In this document: in pieces, positions 43,569-53,264 of the stretch
Layout: the number at the start of each line of letters is the position of its first letter
How positions within the stretch are numbered: position 1 is the stretch's first letter
Assembly: GCF_009765995.1 (NCBI RefSeq)
Contig: NZ_LMUI01000046.1
Span: 89,129 to 153,128, forward strand
Length of the DNA: 64,000 nucleotides
DNA from: Methylocapsa sp. S129
GTDB lineage: Bacteria > Pseudomonadota > Alphaproteobacteria > Rhizobiales > Beijerinckiaceae
Reading direction: 5' to 3'
Program-made: the position numbers and the translations under genes
Notes under the pieces: generated by a model
What the model was told of the DNA's origin: nothing
What the model saw: the letters and a program-made list of their open reading frames with translations, nothing else
Databases searched by the model: none

Positions 43569-44477
43569 GTGGCAACACTTTCCTTCGAGGACAACCTTGT
43601 CAAACGATTTCAGTTGGCGCAAGCGCCGACGCTTGAAGCGCGCATGTCCGGCGCTGCGCCGATAGTATTTTCCAGAATGCGTAATGAGCGAGCAAACCCC
43701 GCGCGCTCGATAAGCCCACGGCCAGAAAACGCATTCACCTTCCAAATCCCGCTGATCCCTGCCTCCTTCTCGGACCTGAGGTATGGAAATAGGGTAGTTG
43801 CCCTTCCAGAGGTCCAGGAACCGGGCCGCGCTTTCCTGTTCGACTTAAGCGCAAGACCAACTGTCGGACTTGGTACAGAGTTCGATAATTTGCGCTGCTA
43901 TATATCCCAGAGGACGATTGACGATCTTGCCTACGAAAAAGGGCTCCGACGTGTTGGCGGGCTCTTCCAGTCGTCCTTTGGTGAGCGTGACCCGATATTG
44001 TTCCACTTGGCCAAGATTGTTGTCCCAGCCTTAGCCAACCCCAGCGCCGTCAGTTCAGCCTTTGTCGAATACGTCGCCCTCGCCTTTCACGAGCATGTCG
44101 TCACCACCTACGGGGGCGTTCCCGCCGCCGGACGCCGACATAGGGGCCTGGCGCCATGGCAGGCCCGTCGCATCGTCGATTTCATCGAGGCCAATTTAGC
44201 GAATAACCCGTCAATCTCTGAACTCGCTCAGGTTTGCAACCTTTCCAGCAGCTACTTCATGCAGGCGTTCAAACAAACAATGAACATGGCGCCTCACCAA
44301 TTGCTGATGAGGCGAAGGGTTGAATGCAGCAAAACGATGCTCCGAGACACGAACGAGAGCTTAGCGGAAATCGCTCTCGCTTGCGGCTACTGGGACCAGA
44401 GCCACTTTTCGCGGGTATTCGCTCGCTTCGAGGGATGCAGCCCCGGCGAATGGCGTCGCTTGCAGCGAAGGGGATAG
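43569..44477 (+). CDS. AraC-family transcriptional regulator
   Basis: A 302-residue AraC protein starting at a GTG. The N-terminal part is a variable sensor. The C-terminus (about 200-300) has both HTHs: ELAQVCNLSSSYFMQAFKQTM and LAEIALACGYWDQSHFSRVFARFEGCSPGEW. It follows the MFS gene on the same strand with about 120 bp between, and no target can be named. Confidence 0.85.
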   Translation: MATLSFEDNLVKRFQLAQAPTLEARMSGAAPIVFSRMRNERANPARSISPRPENAFTFQIPLIPASFSDLRYGNRVVALPEVQEPGRAFLFDLSARPTVGLGTEFDNLRCYISQRTIDDLAYEKGLRRVGGLFQSSFGERDPILFHLAKIVVPALANPSAVSSAFVEYVALAFHEHVVTTYGGVPAAGRRHRGLAPWQARRIVDFIEANLANNPSISELAQVCNLSSSYFMQAFKQTMNMAPHQLLMRRRVECSKTMLRDTNESLAEIALACGYWDQSHFSRVFARFEGCSPGEWRRLQRRG

Positions 44478-44605
44478 CTGACCGCCTTCGACGGGTTCGT
44501 GCTGCCGCTTCGATGGCCTGCCAGCACCGCCGGCGAGCGCCTGGCGAAGTCCGCAACTTCCCGGCTCGGAACTGCGTCGCTCCTTAGACCAAGCACGATC
44601 CGCGA

Positions 44606-45364
44606 TCAGCTTTTGAGAAGGTCTATCAACTTGTCGACTCCGGTCGAGGGAAGCCGGAACATGCCAGAATAAGGCTGACTGAGTTCGAGGATGAGAAAGA
44701 TGCCGCTGGCGATGGCGATCGCGCCCGCAGCTTCCGCCGCGATAGTGACGGCGTTGGGGCTCGAAACGAGACCGTTGCCAAGGAAAAGCGCGCCGGACCA
44801 GCAGACGACGACGACGAGGAGGAAGGGCGGCACCGGATTGGAGAGCTGGCGCGCCATCAAGTTTTGCGTTTGCGCCACCGTCGTCGCCAATTGCCGCGCG
44901 GTCGCCAGGTTTTGCCGCTGCCCTTCGGTTTCCGGGCGAAGCCCATCAAAATAATCGGCTAGGCCGCGCATGTTGGCGCGCGATTCTTCAAACGTAAAGG
45001 CTTGTGGGCCGCGGGCTTGGTCTCCGTAGAAGCGCTTTCGTGAGCTCGCAAGCCCTGCCTGGAGCAGAGCACGCCCGCCCGATGCTTCGGGACCATATTT
45101 TTCGAGCGCGAGATCGAGTTCGAGGATCATCGGCCCAAGCGACTGCGCTTCAGCCTGCTGCGTCGTGAACACCGAGAACGCCGTCCAGATGAGGAGCCCG
45201 AGCACGAGGGCGAGCAACAGGGTGATGAGCCCGACCATCGCGCCGACGGTCCCCCTCGCATCCGTCACATATTGGACTGGCAGGGTCAGTTGAATCAGCA
45301 TGCCCACCACGCCACAAGCAAACGTCACCGCCGCGATGCCGGCCGATCGCACCAAAGAATTCAT
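44606..45364 (-). CDS. DUF4239 (bestrophin-like) membrane protein
   Basis: A 252-residue membrane protein. It has two N-terminal hydrophobic segments (about 7-28 and 42-63, GLITLLLALVLGLLIWTAFSV), a soluble helical middle (LELDLALEKYGPEA.., ANMRGLADYFDGL) and two C-terminal segments (PPFLLVVVVCWSGALFLG, AAGAIAIASGIFLILEL). This matches DUF4239, a family of unknown function. It lies convergent with the AraC gene. Confidence 0.8.
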   Translation of the reverse strand: MNSLVRSAGIAAVTFACGVVGMLIQLTLPVQYVTDARGTVGAMVGLITLLLALVLGLLIWTAFSVFTTQQAEAQSLGPMILELDLALEKYGPEASGGRALLQAGLASSRKRFYGDQARGPQAFTFEESRANMRGLADYFDGLRPETEGQRQNLATARQLATTVAQTQNLMARQLSNPVPPFLLVVVVCWSGALFLGNGLVSSPNAVTIAAEAAGAIAIASGIFLILELSQPYSGMFRLPSTGVDKLIDLLKS

Positions 45365-45576
45365 GAAATGCCCCCAACGTCGCCTCGCGCCTGCCCTGCG
45401 GCGGAGCTCCTCGCTTCATGTTAAGGTTCGACTAACGTTCGGTGGTAAAGTCAACCCGGAGTCGAGTCCCTTTGAAAGCCGCGCGCGGGAAATCGACGAC
45501 GAGGTCACGACGACAAACCGCAACGCGATTCCCTCGCCGCAACAAAGCGAGAGGGACTAATCTAAGCCTGATCAGT

Positions 45577-46623
45577 TCAGCCAACCAACGACGCCATGTC
45601 GATAACGAAGCGGTAGCGCACGTCAGCACGCTCCATCCGCTCGAACGCCTCGTTAATTTGATCCACGCGGATCATCTCGCAGTCTGGCAGAACGTTCTTT
45701 TTTGCACAGAAATCGAGCATTTCCTGCGTCTCGGCGATCCCGCCGATCGGCGAGCCGGCCACTCGCCGCCGACCTAGCAACAGCGGAACGGTCGACGGTT
45801 CGGCCAGCGGTCCGATTTGGCCGACCAATACCAGAGTGCCATCGACGTCGAGCAGCGGTACATACGGATTGATGTCGTGCTTGACTGGCACAGTATCGAT
45901 GATCATGTCGAGGCTTGACGCAGCGGCAGTCATCGCATCCGGGTCGCTGGAGACCAGCAGACGGTCGGCGCCAAGGCTTAGCGCGTCGCCTTCCTTATCT
46001 TTGGCCCGGCTCATCACCGTCACGTCGGCGCCAAGCGCTGCTGCGAGTTTGACGGCCATATGGCCGAGCCCGCCGAGGCCGATAACCCCGACCCGGCTGC
46101 CCGGTCCAACGTTCCAAGTGCGCAAGGGCGAATAGGTCGTAATACCCGCGCACAGCAGCGGCCCGACGCGCGAAAGATCGAGCCCGTCCGGCACGCGCAC
46201 GACAAACTCCTCACGCGTTACCAGGTGTTTTGCATAGCCGCCATAGGTCGGCTCGCAGGCTATCCGATCGCGGCCGTTGTAAGTCGGCGTGAAACCCCGC
46301 CTGCAGAGCTGTTCTTCGCCCCTTCTGCATTGATCGCATTCCTGGCAGCTGTCGACCATGCAGCCCACAGCCACGTGATCTCCAATCTTATAACGTCTGG
46401 CGTTGCTGCCGACGTCAATGACTCGGCCGACGATCTCGTGACCAGGAACGATCGGATAAGCGCTCCCACCCCAGTCGTTGCGGGCCTGATGGAGGTCGGT
46501 GTGGCAGATTCCGCAAAAAAGGACTTCCATCGCCACGTCATCCGAACGCAAGCTGCGGCGCCCGAAGGCGAAAGGAGCGAGGGGCGTGGCGGCCGACTGG
46601 GCTGCATAACCAATGGTTTTCAT
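45577..46623 (-). CDS. NAD(P)-dependent zinc alcohol dehydrogenase (YahK/CAD-like)
   Basis: A 348-residue medium-chain dehydrogenase. Catalytic zinc ligands are C40 in CGICHTDLH and the GHE of VPGHEIVGRVI (about H62). Structural zinc cysteines are C93, C96, C99 and C107 (CQECDQC..C). The Rossmann motif is GLGGLGHMAVKLAAALGA. It resembles cinnamyl-alcohol-type YahK aldehyde reductases. The SnoaL-like gene lies 150 bp upstream on the same strand. Confidence 0.9.
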   Translation of the reverse strand: MKTIGYAAQSAATPLAPFAFGRRSLRSDDVAMEVLFCGICHTDLHQARNDWGGSAYPIVPGHEIVGRVIDVGSNARRYKIGDHVAVGCMVDSCQECDQCRRGEEQLCRRGFTPTYNGRDRIACEPTYGGYAKHLVTREEFVVRVPDGLDLSRVGPLLCAGITTYSPLRTWNVGPGSRVGVIGLGGLGHMAVKLAAALGADVTVMSRAKDKEGDALSLGADRLLVSSDPDAMTAAASSLDMIIDTVPVKHDINPYVPLLDVDGTLVLVGQIGPLAEPSTVPLLLGRRRVAGSPIGGIAETQEMLDFCAKKNVLPDCEMIRVDQINEAFERMERADVRYRFVIDMASLVG

Positions 46624-46773
46624 GTGTGCCTGTGCCTGTTGGAATTGATGAGTGACCTCAACGACCCGCAGTCGCCATCAGATGCAGGTGAGCTCTCGCC
46701 AGACCCCGGGATCACTGCCAGTAACGGAGACTTGACCAGCTACGTATCCCGATGCTCCGGCAAGCGGCCTGCC

Positions 46774-47625
46774 CTACTTGCCGATCTGCTGCAGCGCGGT
46801 CATCCAGTTCTCCACGTGATAGGCGGTCGCCAGCTTGCCGTTTTTCACCGTGAATATATCGATCGCCATTGTATTGAAGCCCCTGCCGGTCGGCTTTGCT
46901 CCCCAGAACTCGCCCGTCGGCGTCCCGGTCGCTTTGCCACGCACCACGATTTGGTCGCCGAACGTCTGGATGTCCTCGATCGTCCAGCGCAAATCGGGGA
47001 TGACCGAGCCCATGTTCTTGAATATCTCGCCGAGCTGGTCGCGCGAGAGCCACTCTTCATTTGTGTGGTGCGATTGATAATCGGGATTGGCGGCGTTGGC
47101 CAACAGAGCCGCCACGTCCTTTTTGGCAGGTTCGTTCAGCGCGTCATACAGCGGCGCCACGATCGCTCGCGCTTCCTCAATCGTCAACGGCGAGCCTGCG
47201 ACAACTGGTGCGGAGTGACGATCTGGTTCCGCGAATAAATTGCCGAACATCGGCAGGCCGCTTTTTGATTCCACTGCAGACGCCTCATCCTGCAAAACAT
47301 CCCAATGCTCCACGAGGCGTCCGCCCTCAATTCTCACAATATCTGCGGCAATCCAGGCCCGAGGGCGACCATGGCCACTGAACCGCCCGTGCAGCATGAC
47401 ACGGTCGCCCTCCGCGAGGACGACTGCGTTCTCATAGCGCAGAGTATCCGGTAAGTTCCGAACTAGGTTGAACAGGCCGTCTCGTCCGGGCCCAATGTGG
47501 GCGCTATGCTGGATGTAGGTCTCCGACCAGAACTCCGCCGCCTTGGCGTAATCCCGTTTGTTAAAAAGCGCATCAAACGCCTCGAGCACGAGCGATTTGT
47601 TCTCTTCCGCCGATGGTATGTTCAT
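46774..47625 (-). CDS. Tandem SnoaL-like (NTF2-fold) protein
   Basis: A 283-residue protein with two SnoaL/ester-cyclase-like halves. The first is about 5-130 (FDALFNKRDYAKAAEFWSETY, RVMLHGRFSGHG, DIVRIEGGRLVEHWDV). The second is about 150-280 (IVAPLYDALNEPAKKDV, VIPDLRWTIEDIQTFGDQIVV, DIFTVKNGKLATAYHVENW). No enzyme function is proven for the tandem form. It is in line with the alcohol dehydrogenase and may be co-transcribed. Confidence 0.83.
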   Translation of the reverse strand: MNIPSAEENKSLVLEAFDALFNKRDYAKAAEFWSETYIQHSAHIGPGRDGLFNLVRNLPDTLRYENAVVLAEGDRVMLHGRFSGHGRPRAWIAADIVRIEGGRLVEHWDVLQDEASAVESKSGLPMFGNLFAEPDRHSAPVVAGSPLTIEEARAIVAPLYDALNEPAKKDVAALLANAANPDYQSHHTNEEWLSRDQLGEIFKNMGSVIPDLRWTIEDIQTFGDQIVVRGKATGTPTGEFWGAKPTGRGFNTMAIDIFTVKNGKLATAYHVENWMTALQQIGK

Positions 47626-48425
47626 GTATATCTCGCCTTCTCTGTCAAAGAATTATTCGCCGAATAAACTTGAGGGCATCGGCATTAAGTACGTGAGCGT
47701 CGCTCGTTCGCATGCCGCAGGACGCGTTGGGATAAAGCTTCGACGACCCATTTTCGGAAGCTCGGCGGCGAGCACCGCTGCGACAAGGCGCGGCCTGACC
47801 GTCATCGCCATTCTCGTCTCCATCGCTGGCCCGCGCTCGACTTTGCCTCGTCAACGCTCCGCCCAGATGTTGTCTCGCTTGAAACTGAGGTTCGGATTTT
47901 CATGAGGACGACGATCACCTGCTTGCGCCTGAAGCAAAGGCGTGAGTGGCCCGCGGCTCTGCAAAGAAACAGAAAGTCCGGAAGCCCGATTGGATAAAGA
48001 AACGGCAAATTGGATTTTCTGCCGCATGCGGCGCCGAGTTGAAGAAAGAGATGACGGCCGCCATCGCCGTCGATGTCGTCAATCAAAACGGGCCATTCAG
48101 GGCTGTGAGCACCCGCGCATGATCGGTGAATAAGGTCGGGCGGGAGACAGCGGCAACCGAGCGGCGCATCATAGCGCCAGCGCTACGGCGTTTTGCCGAG
48201 ACGTATCCGTCTCGCGTCACGTGCGGGCCTCGACGGGCCCCGAGGGCAGCGGCGCGTCTAATGCTTTGCGGCCTATATTGGCTTCTCCGCGGCGATGAGC
48301 CTTGAATATGAACGGCTTTGGCGAGCTTTGGAGGCGGGCGTCGGCGTTCGTAGCCCGCTAGAGCAGCAGACGGCGGATATCGACCATCCCCCCTCCGCCC
48401 GATGGAGTTGTCGGATCTGCGGTGG
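47626..48425. other. Gene-poor region
   Basis: About 800 bp without an ORF I can support. Short open frames on both strands read like shadows. One plus-strand stretch near 47970-48110 (KKRQIGFSAACGAELKKEMT, then AAIAVDVVNQNGPF) is protein-like but has no start, so a decayed gene is possible. No RNA gene or repeat was identified. Confidence 0.4.
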
Positions 48426-48692
48426 TTATGGGGAGGCCGGCTTTTCGACTTGGCCGACGATTCGGGACATTTCGGACGAATGTTTCTCGATCATGTCAAT
48501 GGACTTCAGCTGAGCCGCCGCCAGAGCCTCGGTGAGCACTTCTCGGTCTCCGATATGGTTTGCAAGCAATAGGATCAATCTGGCGTTCAGCGCATCGCTG
48601 TCCGCTTTTGACAATCTTTCATGGGCAGCAAGCAATTCTGCATAGAAGTCATCGGGATCGACGATGTTTGGCGCTGTGTTCAATCGAGTCAC
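48426..48692 (-). CDS. DUF2783 protein
   Basis: An 88-residue protein matching DUF2783 (NIVDPDDFYAELLAAHERLS, LNARLILLLANHIGDREVL). It starts with GTG at 48692 after GGGAG and lies 3 nt beyond the flavin hydroxylase stop. The family is nearly always found beside MhpA-type flavin hydroxylases; its role is unknown and it may be an accessory subunit. Last gene of the nitrilase-homogentisate run. Confidence 0.85.
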   Translation of the reverse strand: MTRLNTAPNIVDPDDFYAELLAAHERLSKADSDALNARLILLLANHIGDREVLTEALAAAQLKSIDMIEKHSSEMSRIVGQVEKPASP

Positions 48693-48695
48693 ATC

Positions 48696-50309
48696 TCATC
48701 TCCCGATTGCGACGCGGACGGCGCTTTGAACCGCCTCGGGGTTGAAGGCGCCCCAGCGCGCCGCGACATGTTGATCCGGCCGCATGAGATAGACAGCGCT
48801 TTCGACTGATCCCAGATAGCGCTTCCTAATATGGTCGCCGCCAACGCTTCTTGTGGAGAGGGAGACGAGCGACACTTCTATGCCTTCTACAAAAAGTCTT
48901 TCCGGCGCTTCGGTGTTGATGGTGACGAGTTGGAAACCGCCATTGAGACGATCGAGAAGCCATCCTTCCGGCGTCGGAAGATCAACGGCGGGCGATCCCG
49001 GGCGAGTTCGACGCGGCATGCCCGCGTCATCGGGACCGTTGAGGGGCGAACCGTCATATGTGCAGGGCACGGAAAGACGTCCGGAATTCACCATCGGCCG
49101 GGTTGCCGGATACAGCTCTGAGAGATCGAGCACGGCATCACGAAAGAGTCGGCTCGTCTCGGATTTCGGGGTTATAAAGTCCGTCGAACGCGAAGAGTTC
49201 GATATGTTCTCGTCAGCGCCGCAGACGCGCTCGAAGTCGTAGGTATCGAGCAGACCTTCGGGCGCGACGCCATCGAGCACGAGTTTCAGCTTCCAGGCGA
49301 GATTGTCGATATCCTGTACGCCCGAATTCGCGCCGCGCGCGCCGAACGGGGAGACCTGATGTGCGCTGTCCCCAGCGAAAATGATCCGGCCGTGCCGGAA
49401 TTTTTCCATCCGACGGCACTGAAAGGCATAGATAGAGACCCATTCGAGTTCGAATTGCGCGTCCTCGCCGAGAAAGGCCTTCAATCGGGGAATGACATTT
49501 TCCGGTTTGGATTCTTCCTTCTTGTCGATATTCCAACCAAGTTGAAGATCGATGCGCCAGACATTGTCGGGTTGCTTGTGGAGCAGCGCCGATTGTCCGC
49601 GATTGAACGGAGGATCGAACCAGAAGCGGCGCTCGACCGGAAATCTCGGGCTGTCCGGCATCACAACATCGGCAATGAGAAAGTTGTCCTCAAAAACGCG
49701 ACCGACGAAATCGAGCCCAAGCAGATTGCGAACCGGGGACGCGGCTCCATCACATGCGATGAGCCATTGGGCGTTCATATCGTAGGCGCCTTCTGGGGTC
49801 TCCACGGTCACCCGAACCCTCCGATCGCCCGGCTCAACAGCCACGACGTTGGAAGCGCCGCGCAGGTCAATTGGCTTTCCCTGAGCTTGCAGCGCGCGAA
49901 TCCGCTCAACGAGATAATGTTCGAGATAATATTGCTGTAGATTGATGAAAGCGGGGCGCTTGTGCCCCCCCTCAGGCAAGAGGTTAAACTCGAACACCTT
50001 GCGGTCGCGGAAAAAGACTTTGCCGAGGCTCCAGACAACGCCCTTGTTGACCATGGCATCGCCGCAGCCGAGGCGATCGAAAATCTCGAGTTGCCGCTTG
50101 GCGAAGCAGATGGCTCGCGAACCCCAGCTCACCCTCTCGTTTTCGTCGACGACGACAACCGGAATGTTCTTGAGCGCCAGATCGATAGCAGCTGCCAGGC
50201 CAACGGGCCCCGCTCCCACCACGACGACAGGATGGGTGACAGGCGAGACGGCGTCCTGATCGGCGCTTCGCCGATAGGGATACAAGGGGACCTCAAATAT
50301 TTTGGTCAT
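48696..50309 (-). CDS. FAD-dependent aromatic hydroxylase (MhpA type)
   Basis: A 537-residue class A flavoprotein hydroxylase. The FAD motif VVVGAGPVGLAAAIDLAL is near residue 30 and the second FAD motif GRIIFAGDSAHQVSPFGARG near 310. Relatives hydroxylate 3-(3-hydroxyphenyl)propionate or similar phenols with NAD(P)H and O2. Because the same run contains homogentisate dioxygenase and no hydroxyphenylpyruvate dioxygenase, a plausible substrate is 3-hydroxyphenylacetate, hydroxylated to homogentisate; this is inference. Start ATG at 50309 has GAGG upstream. Confidence 0.87.
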   Translation of the reverse strand: MTKIFEVPLYPYRRSADQDAVSPVTHPVVVVGAGPVGLAAAIDLALKNIPVVVVDENERVSWGSRAICFAKRQLEIFDRLGCGDAMVNKGVVWSLGKVFFRDRKVFEFNLLPEGGHKRPAFINLQQYYLEHYLVERIRALQAQGKPIDLRGASNVVAVEPGDRRVRVTVETPEGAYDMNAQWLIACDGAASPVRNLLGLDFVGRVFEDNFLIADVVMPDSPRFPVERRFWFDPPFNRGQSALLHKQPDNVWRIDLQLGWNIDKKEESKPENVIPRLKAFLGEDAQFELEWVSIYAFQCRRMEKFRHGRIIFAGDSAHQVSPFGARGANSGVQDIDNLAWKLKLVLDGVAPEGLLDTYDFERVCGADENISNSSRSTDFITPKSETSRLFRDAVLDLSELYPATRPMVNSGRLSVPCTYDGSPLNGPDDAGMPRRTRPGSPAVDLPTPEGWLLDRLNGGFQLVTINTEAPERLFVEGIEVSLVSLSTRSVGGDHIRKRYLGSVESAVYLMRPDQHVAARWGAFNPEAVQSAVRVAIGR

Positions 50310-50354
50310 TTCGCCTCTTTGTGGCGCCTTGGAGCAGCGCTCCGGCTGTTCGAT

Positions 50355-51308
50355 TCAGCCCTGCAAGGCCGACCACATGGCCAGATCGCGGTCGGCGGTC
50401 CAGATACGCGGCGTATCCATGCCCAACGCCTCGTCGTAGGCGCGAGCGACATTGAACGGAAGGCAATGCTCATAGATTGCGTAGGATTTGAATTTTGGAT
50501 CACAGGCGGCTCGGCACGCGTCCCAAGCCTGTTTCAGCGTCCCGCCACCCTGGGCGATCCGCGCAACAGGGCGATAGGTCGACGTGAGGAAATCAATCGT
50601 GCTGTCGAGCGCCTGCTTCACCCCTTCCTTGCCGACGAGCGCAGCGCCGCGTCCGGGCGCGATAGCGTCGACGTCGAAACGGCGAATAGCCTCTATGGTC
50701 TCCGGCCAGTCATGGAAATGTCCATCGCCGCAATAGCATGCTGACTGATACTCTATGATGTCGCCAGTGAACATCACGTTTTGATCCGGCACGAAGGCGA
50801 CGATGTCTCCGGCGGTGTGCGCACGGCCAAGATGCATGAGATCGACTCGGCGCTTGCCGAGATAGAATGTCGCGCGCGTTCCGAAGGTGAGCGTCGGCCA
50901 TGTCAATCCTGGGATGCTCTCGTGCCCCTGGAATAAGCGTGGAAATCGCTGGAACTCGCTGTCCCAGTCTTCCTGCCCGCGCTCCGCGACCATAGACCGC
51001 GCCTTGTCCGACGAGATGATCTCGGAAGCGCCATAGGCTGACGCGCCCAACACGCGCACGGCGTGATAATGGCTGAGGACGACATATTTGATCGGCTTGT
51101 CCGTAACGCCCCGAATTCTTTCCACGACCTTCGCGGCCAACCGCGGCGTCGCCTGGGCGTCGACGATCATGACGCTGTCATCGCCGATAATGACGCCCGT
51201 GTTTGGGTCGCCTTCGGCCGTGAAGGCCCACAGCCCTTTGCCAACCTCGATGAAGGAAATTGCTTTCTCGGTGAGATCACCCTGAGAAGCGAAAGCTTTG
51301 GCTGTCAT
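50355..51308 (-). CDS. Metallo-beta-lactamase-fold hydrolase with altered metal motif
   Basis: A 317-residue MBL-fold protein. The usual HxHxDH is replaced by HYHAVR in LSHYHAVRVLGA, so the second-metal Asp and His are missing. Later ligands appear present: His in GRAHTAGD and Asp in FTGDIIE. It may bind one metal or act on an ester or thioester. ATG at 51308 is preceded by GGAG within the end of the isomerase gene. It sits between the maleylacetoacetate isomerase and the flavin hydroxylase. Confidence 0.83.
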   Translation of the reverse strand: MTAKAFASQGDLTEKAISFIEVGKGLWAFTAEGDPNTGVIIGDDSVMIVDAQATPRLAAKVVERIRGVTDKPIKYVVLSHYHAVRVLGASAYGASEIISSDKARSMVAERGQEDWDSEFQRFPRLFQGHESIPGLTWPTLTFGTRATFYLGKRRVDLMHLGRAHTAGDIVAFVPDQNVMFTGDIIEYQSACYCGDGHFHDWPETIEAIRRFDVDAIAPGRGAALVGKEGVKQALDSTIDFLTSTYRPVARIAQGGGTLKQAWDACRAACDPKFKSYAIYEHCLPFNVARAYDEALGMDTPRIWTADRDLAMWSALQG

Positions 51309-51313
51309 GGACG

Positions 51314-51955
51314 TTACTCCGCGTCGAATTGGGCCTCGGGGGAGGCCTGCTGGAAAGGGACAAGGGCTCGCGCGACGGCGTCCACGCGCTCGATCGTCGG
51401 GTAGGCGGCAAGGTCGAGCTCGAAACGTCTGGCGTTGTAGACTTGAGGCACGAGGCAGACGTCGGCGAGCGTGATCTGATCGCCGATCGCATGCGCGCCG
51501 GCCGTTTGCGCCAGTCTCGCCTCGATCGCCGCAAAACCGAGGCCGATCCAATGTCGATTCCAGGCGGCGCGCTGAGTCGCCTCAGCCCCGAAGTCGGTGG
51601 TCAGCTTTTCGAGCACGCGCAGATTGCCCACGGGATGGATATCGCAGACGACGACGAGTGCGATCTCCCGCGCCAGGGCTCGCGCGCGCGGCGTTGACGG
51701 CAAAAGCGGCGGCCGGGGATTCGTCTCATCGAGATATTCGAGGATCGCCAGCGACTGAGTGAGCTGGAAATCGTCCTCGCTCCAAGTTGGAACCAAACCA
51801 GCGGGGTTGCGCGCCAGATTCGCTGCGCCTCGTTGTTCGCCCCTTCGCAGATGCACGAAGGCCGCGGCATATGAAATGCCCTTTACGTTGGCTGCGATCC
51901 GCACGCGGTAGGCCGCAGAGGAGCGCCAATACCCGAAAAGAATAGGCTCAGCCAT
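51314..51955 (-). CDS. maiA: Maleylacetoacetate isomerase (zeta-class GST)
   Basis: A 213-residue GST-fold enzyme that isomerises maleylacetoacetate to fumarylacetoacetate using glutathione. The active-site SSAAYRVRIA (about 12-21) corresponds to the zeta-class SSCxxRVR motif with Cys replaced by Ala. The GSH-binding QSLAILEYLDE and the C-terminal GDQITLADVCLVPQVYNARRF are clear. ATG at 51955 overlaps the fumarylacetoacetase stop by eight bases; the longer frame above it is a shadow. Confidence 0.9.
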   Translation of the reverse strand: MAEPILFGYWRSSAAYRVRIAANVKGISYAAAFVHLRRGEQRGAANLARNPAGLVPTWSEDDFQLTQSLAILEYLDETNPRPPLLPSTPRARALAREIALVVVCDIHPVGNLRVLEKLTTDFGAEATQRAAWNRHWIGLGFAAIEARLAQTAGAHAIGDQITLADVCLVPQVYNARRFELDLAAYPTIERVDAVARALVPFQQASPEAQFDAE

Positions 51956-53264
51956 CGGCGTTTTCACGTTCGCCCGGCCACGGCGGCTCGGCAGGCGCCG
52001 GCAAGACTTTGCCGACGCATTCGCCGAAGCCCACACGATAGTCCTCGCCTTCGGCCCAAGCCGAAAACGTGACGGTGTCGCCGTCTTCAAGGAAGGTGCG
52101 CGCCTCGCCGGTGTCCAGAGTTATGGGTTCGGCGCCTCCCCAGGTCAGCTCCAGGAGAGAGCCGCGGCTGTCCTTCGACCGCCCCGAAATGGTTCCCGAG
52201 CCCAAAAGGTCGCCCGTGTTCATCAGACAGCCCGAAACGGCATGATGCGCGAGTTGCTGAGCGGCCGAATAATAGAGTTCGCGCGAATTGGTCCGCGCAA
52301 TCGTCGTCGCTCGCGCCGCGCCCTCGGGCCGGAGCCTGACCTCGAGCTCTATGTCGTAGAACATAGGGCCCTGGTCTCGCAGATAGGGCAGAAGCGGACG
52401 ATCGCGTTTTGGGGCAGCGACAGCAAAAGGCTCCAGCGCCGCTTTCGGCACGACCCAAGGACTGATCGACGTCGCGAAGGCCTTCGCCTGGAACGGGCCG
52501 AGCGGTTGATATTCCCAAGCCTGGATATCGCGCGCCGACCAGTCGTTCAGGAGGACGTATCCGAAGATCATGGCGTCGGCCTCAGCCACCGTGATCGGCT
52601 CGCCAAACCTTGACGGCATTCCCACCACGGCGCCCATTTCGAGTTCGAAGTCTAACCGGGCCGACGGACCGAAAACGGGAAGCTCTGCTGCAGGCGCCTT
52701 TTTCTGTCCAAGCGGACGGCGAAAGTCCGTACCGCTGACGACGACCGTCGAGGCCCGGCCATTATATCCGATGGGAATGCTCAGCCAATTCTGCGGAAGC
52801 GCATTTTCGGCGCCGCGAAACATCATGCCGACGTTGGTCGCGTGATGTCGTCCGGCATAAAAGTCGGTATAGCCATCGACCTTGAACGGCATGTGCATGC
52901 GGACTTTGTCGGCAGGCCGCACCGCCCGTGCGCGGAGGTCGTGATCGTCCAAAAGGCGCCGATCTCCTCCCTCGCTCAGAAGTTCGACGAGGCGCCGACG
53001 CACCCGCGCCCAAGCTGAAGGCCCGCGCGCCATAAAACGGTTGAGCGACGGGCTCGCAAAGACAGGCGCGCCAGCGTCAATCAGTTCGACCGTCTCCAAT
53101 TCGCCGAGATCAATGACCCGGTCGCCGAGCGCAACGCCGCAGCGCGGCGCGGAGCCGGCCGAACTGAACACGCCATAGGGCAGGTTCTGAATCGGAAAGT
53201 CGCAATCGCGCAGATTTGCGCTTTCGATCCAACTGCAGCGGCTCGGTTCGGAGACAATCGTCAT
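51948..53264 (-). CDS. fahA: Fumarylacetoacetase
   Basis: A 438-residue fumarylacetoacetate hydrolase, which splits fumarylacetoacetate into fumarate and acetoacetate. The N-terminal SH3-like domain is followed by [18 protein letters not shown] (metal Asp and catalytic His), the metal ligands Glu in [10 protein letters not shown] and the Asp of [21 protein letters not shown]. Length matches the full two-domain form. It overlaps the HGD stop (ATGA) and the isomerase start. Last step of homogentisate breakdown. Confidence 0.95.
   Translation of the reverse strand: MTIVSEPSRCSWIESANLRDCDFPIQNLPYGVFSSAGSAPRCGVALGDRVIDLGELETVELIDAGAPVFASPSLNRFMARGPSAWARVRRRLVELLSEGGDRRLLDDHDLRARAVRPADKVRMHMPFKVDGYTDFYAGRHHATNVGMMFRGAENALPQNWLSIPIGYNGRASTVVVSGTDFRRPLGQKKAPAAELPVFGPSARLDFELEMGAVVGMPSRFGEPITVAEADAMIFGYVLLNDWSARDIQAWEYQPLGPFQAKAFATSISPWVVPKAALEPFAVAAPKRDRPLLPYLRDQGPMFYDIELEVRLRPEGAARATTIARTNSRELYYSAAQQLAHHAVSGCLMNTGDLLGSGTISGRSKDSRGSLLELTWGGAEPITLDTGEARTFLEDGDTVTFSAWAEGEDYRVGFGECVGKVLPAPAEPPWPGERENADG

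Noticed and set aside
46060..47238. Plus-strand ORF (392 codons) across the alcohol dehydrogenase and SnoaL genes
   Set aside because: Runs antisense through two recognisable genes and has no domain.
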